Notes under the pieces: model-generated | Told to the model about the DNA's origin: nothing | Seen by the model: only the letters and a program-made list of their open reading frames with translations | Databases searched by the model: none | In this document: piece after piece, positions 5,511 to 5,901 of the stretch | How the letters are laid out: the number at the start of each line of letters is the position of its first letter | Position numbering within the stretch: the first letter of the stretch is position 1 | Source: Saprospiraceae bacterium | GTDB lineage: Bacteria; Bacteroidota; Bacteroidia; Chitinophagales; Saprospiraceae | Direction: 5' to 3' | DNA: 5,901 nucleotides | Assembly (NCBI GenBank): GCA_022842255.1 | Contig: JALHPW010000117.1 | Location: 1-5,901, forward strand | Program-made: the position numbers and the translations under genes

Positions 5511-5901
5511 CTATACATCAATCCGAGCATACTTCGCATTTGCCTCAATGAACGCGCGGCGTGGTGGCACCTCGTCGCCCATGAGCATGGCAAACATCCG
5601 GTCGGCCTCTACGGCATCGTCGATTGTGGTGATTTTCAGAATGCGGGTCTTGGGGTCCATGGTGGTTTCCCAAAGCTGTTCGGCGTTCATTTCACCCAAA
5701 CCTTTGTATCGCTGCACTTTTACGGAATCGTCGTCTTCACGGCCTCCGCCAAATTCGAGTTGTGCCTCCTTGCGCTCTTTATCGTTCCAGGCATACCGTT
5801 GGTTTTTGCCTTTTTTCACGAGGTAAAGGGGTGGTTGTGCGATGTAAATGTGCCCCTTCAAGATCAGTTCGCGCATGTAGCGGAAAAAGAAGGTAAGGAT
5901 C
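5511..5901 (-). CDS. gyrB: DNA gyrase subunit B, C-terminal fragment (5' end beyond window)
   Basis: This is the ATP-hydrolysing subunit of DNA gyrase, which with GyrA introduces negative supercoils. The window shows the last 129 residues, with the frame open through the right edge, so the ATG at 5876-5874 is an internal methionine. The fragment starts ILTFFFRYMREL and continues with GHIYIAQPPLYLVKKGK. It includes the highly conserved QRYKGLGEM (coded at 5714-5688) followed by EQLWETTMDP, then a LMGDEVPPRRAFIEANA segment, and ends in KYARIDV. These match the TOPRIM and C-terminal tail region of GyrB closely. ParE of topoisomerase IV is the only serious alternative; the TFFFRYM lead-in and the IDV ending favour GyrB. 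No insertion of the type found in some proteobacterial GyrB is seen in this part. Transcription converges on the regulator operon, with a shared terminator between them. Confidence 0.92.
   Translation of the reverse strand, partial: ILTFFFRYMRELILKGHIYIAQPPLYLVKKGKNQRYAWNDKERKEAQLEFGGGREDDDSVKVQRYKGLGEMNAEQLWETTMDPKTRILKITTIDDAVEADRMFAMLMGDEVPPRRAFIEANAKYARIDV

Noticed and set aside
5548..5826. 92-codon plus-strand frame
   Set aside because: It is antisense to the conserved C-terminal region of gyrB.
1..5901. A novel multi-gene defence, mobile or biosynthetic system
   Set aside because: All sizeable genes fall into known families (ABC exporter, T9SS metzincin, DUF2975-XRE pair, gyrB) in unrelated neighbouring units; no integrase, transposase, CRISPR repeats or toxin-antitoxin signature is visible.

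Overview
The window looks like chromosomal DNA from a Bacteroidota bacterium. Three things point there: a secreted protease ending in a type IX secretion (T9SS) C-terminal sorting domain, start codons without clear Shine-Dalgarno sequences, and candidate promoters of the TTTG / TAnnTTTG type. The protein flavour (T9SS metzincin, gyrB ending, DUF2975-XRE pair) would suit a Saprospiria/Cytophagia-like lineage, but that finer placement is inference.

Layout, left to right. (1) Positions 1-1788, minus strand: a two-gene ABC exporter cassette. The ATPase is encoded first (1788-892), followed by an ABC-2 type permease (761 to beyond the left edge). The 130-bp gap between them, and the leader of the ATPase gene, both carry a GGTTATTGG-type repeat ending in a shared GGTkATTCGAG element. 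(2) Positions 1789-2204: a divergent intergenic region of 416 bp with candidate promoters facing both ways and no convincing gene. (3) Positions 2205-4301, plus strand: a 698-residue exported metzincin (reprolysin-like) protease with propeptide, zinc site, Met-turn, a MAM-like beta-sandwich domain and a T9SS sorting tail. (4) Positions 4302-4580: a structure-rich intergenic region. It holds a GC-rich hairpin, a 73-nt near-perfect inverted repeat, a 20-bp AT-rich palindrome and a good Bacteroidota-type promoter. (5) Positions 4581-5447, plus strand: a two-gene operon of a four-helix DUF2975 membrane protein and a small Cro/CI-type regulator, 3 bp apart. (6) Positions 5448-5486: a strong hairpin terminator serving both strands. 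(7) Positions 5511-5901, minus strand: the C-terminal part of gyrB, running off the right edge.

The groups are functionally separate: an exporter, a secreted protease, a membrane protein/regulator pair and a housekeeping topoisomerase. I see no phage, transposase, CRISPR, tRNA or rRNA signal. I do not see a clearly new multi-gene system. The least explained parts are the structured DNA at 4338-4548 upstream of the DUF2975-XRE operon and the repeat shared by the two ABC gene leaders.
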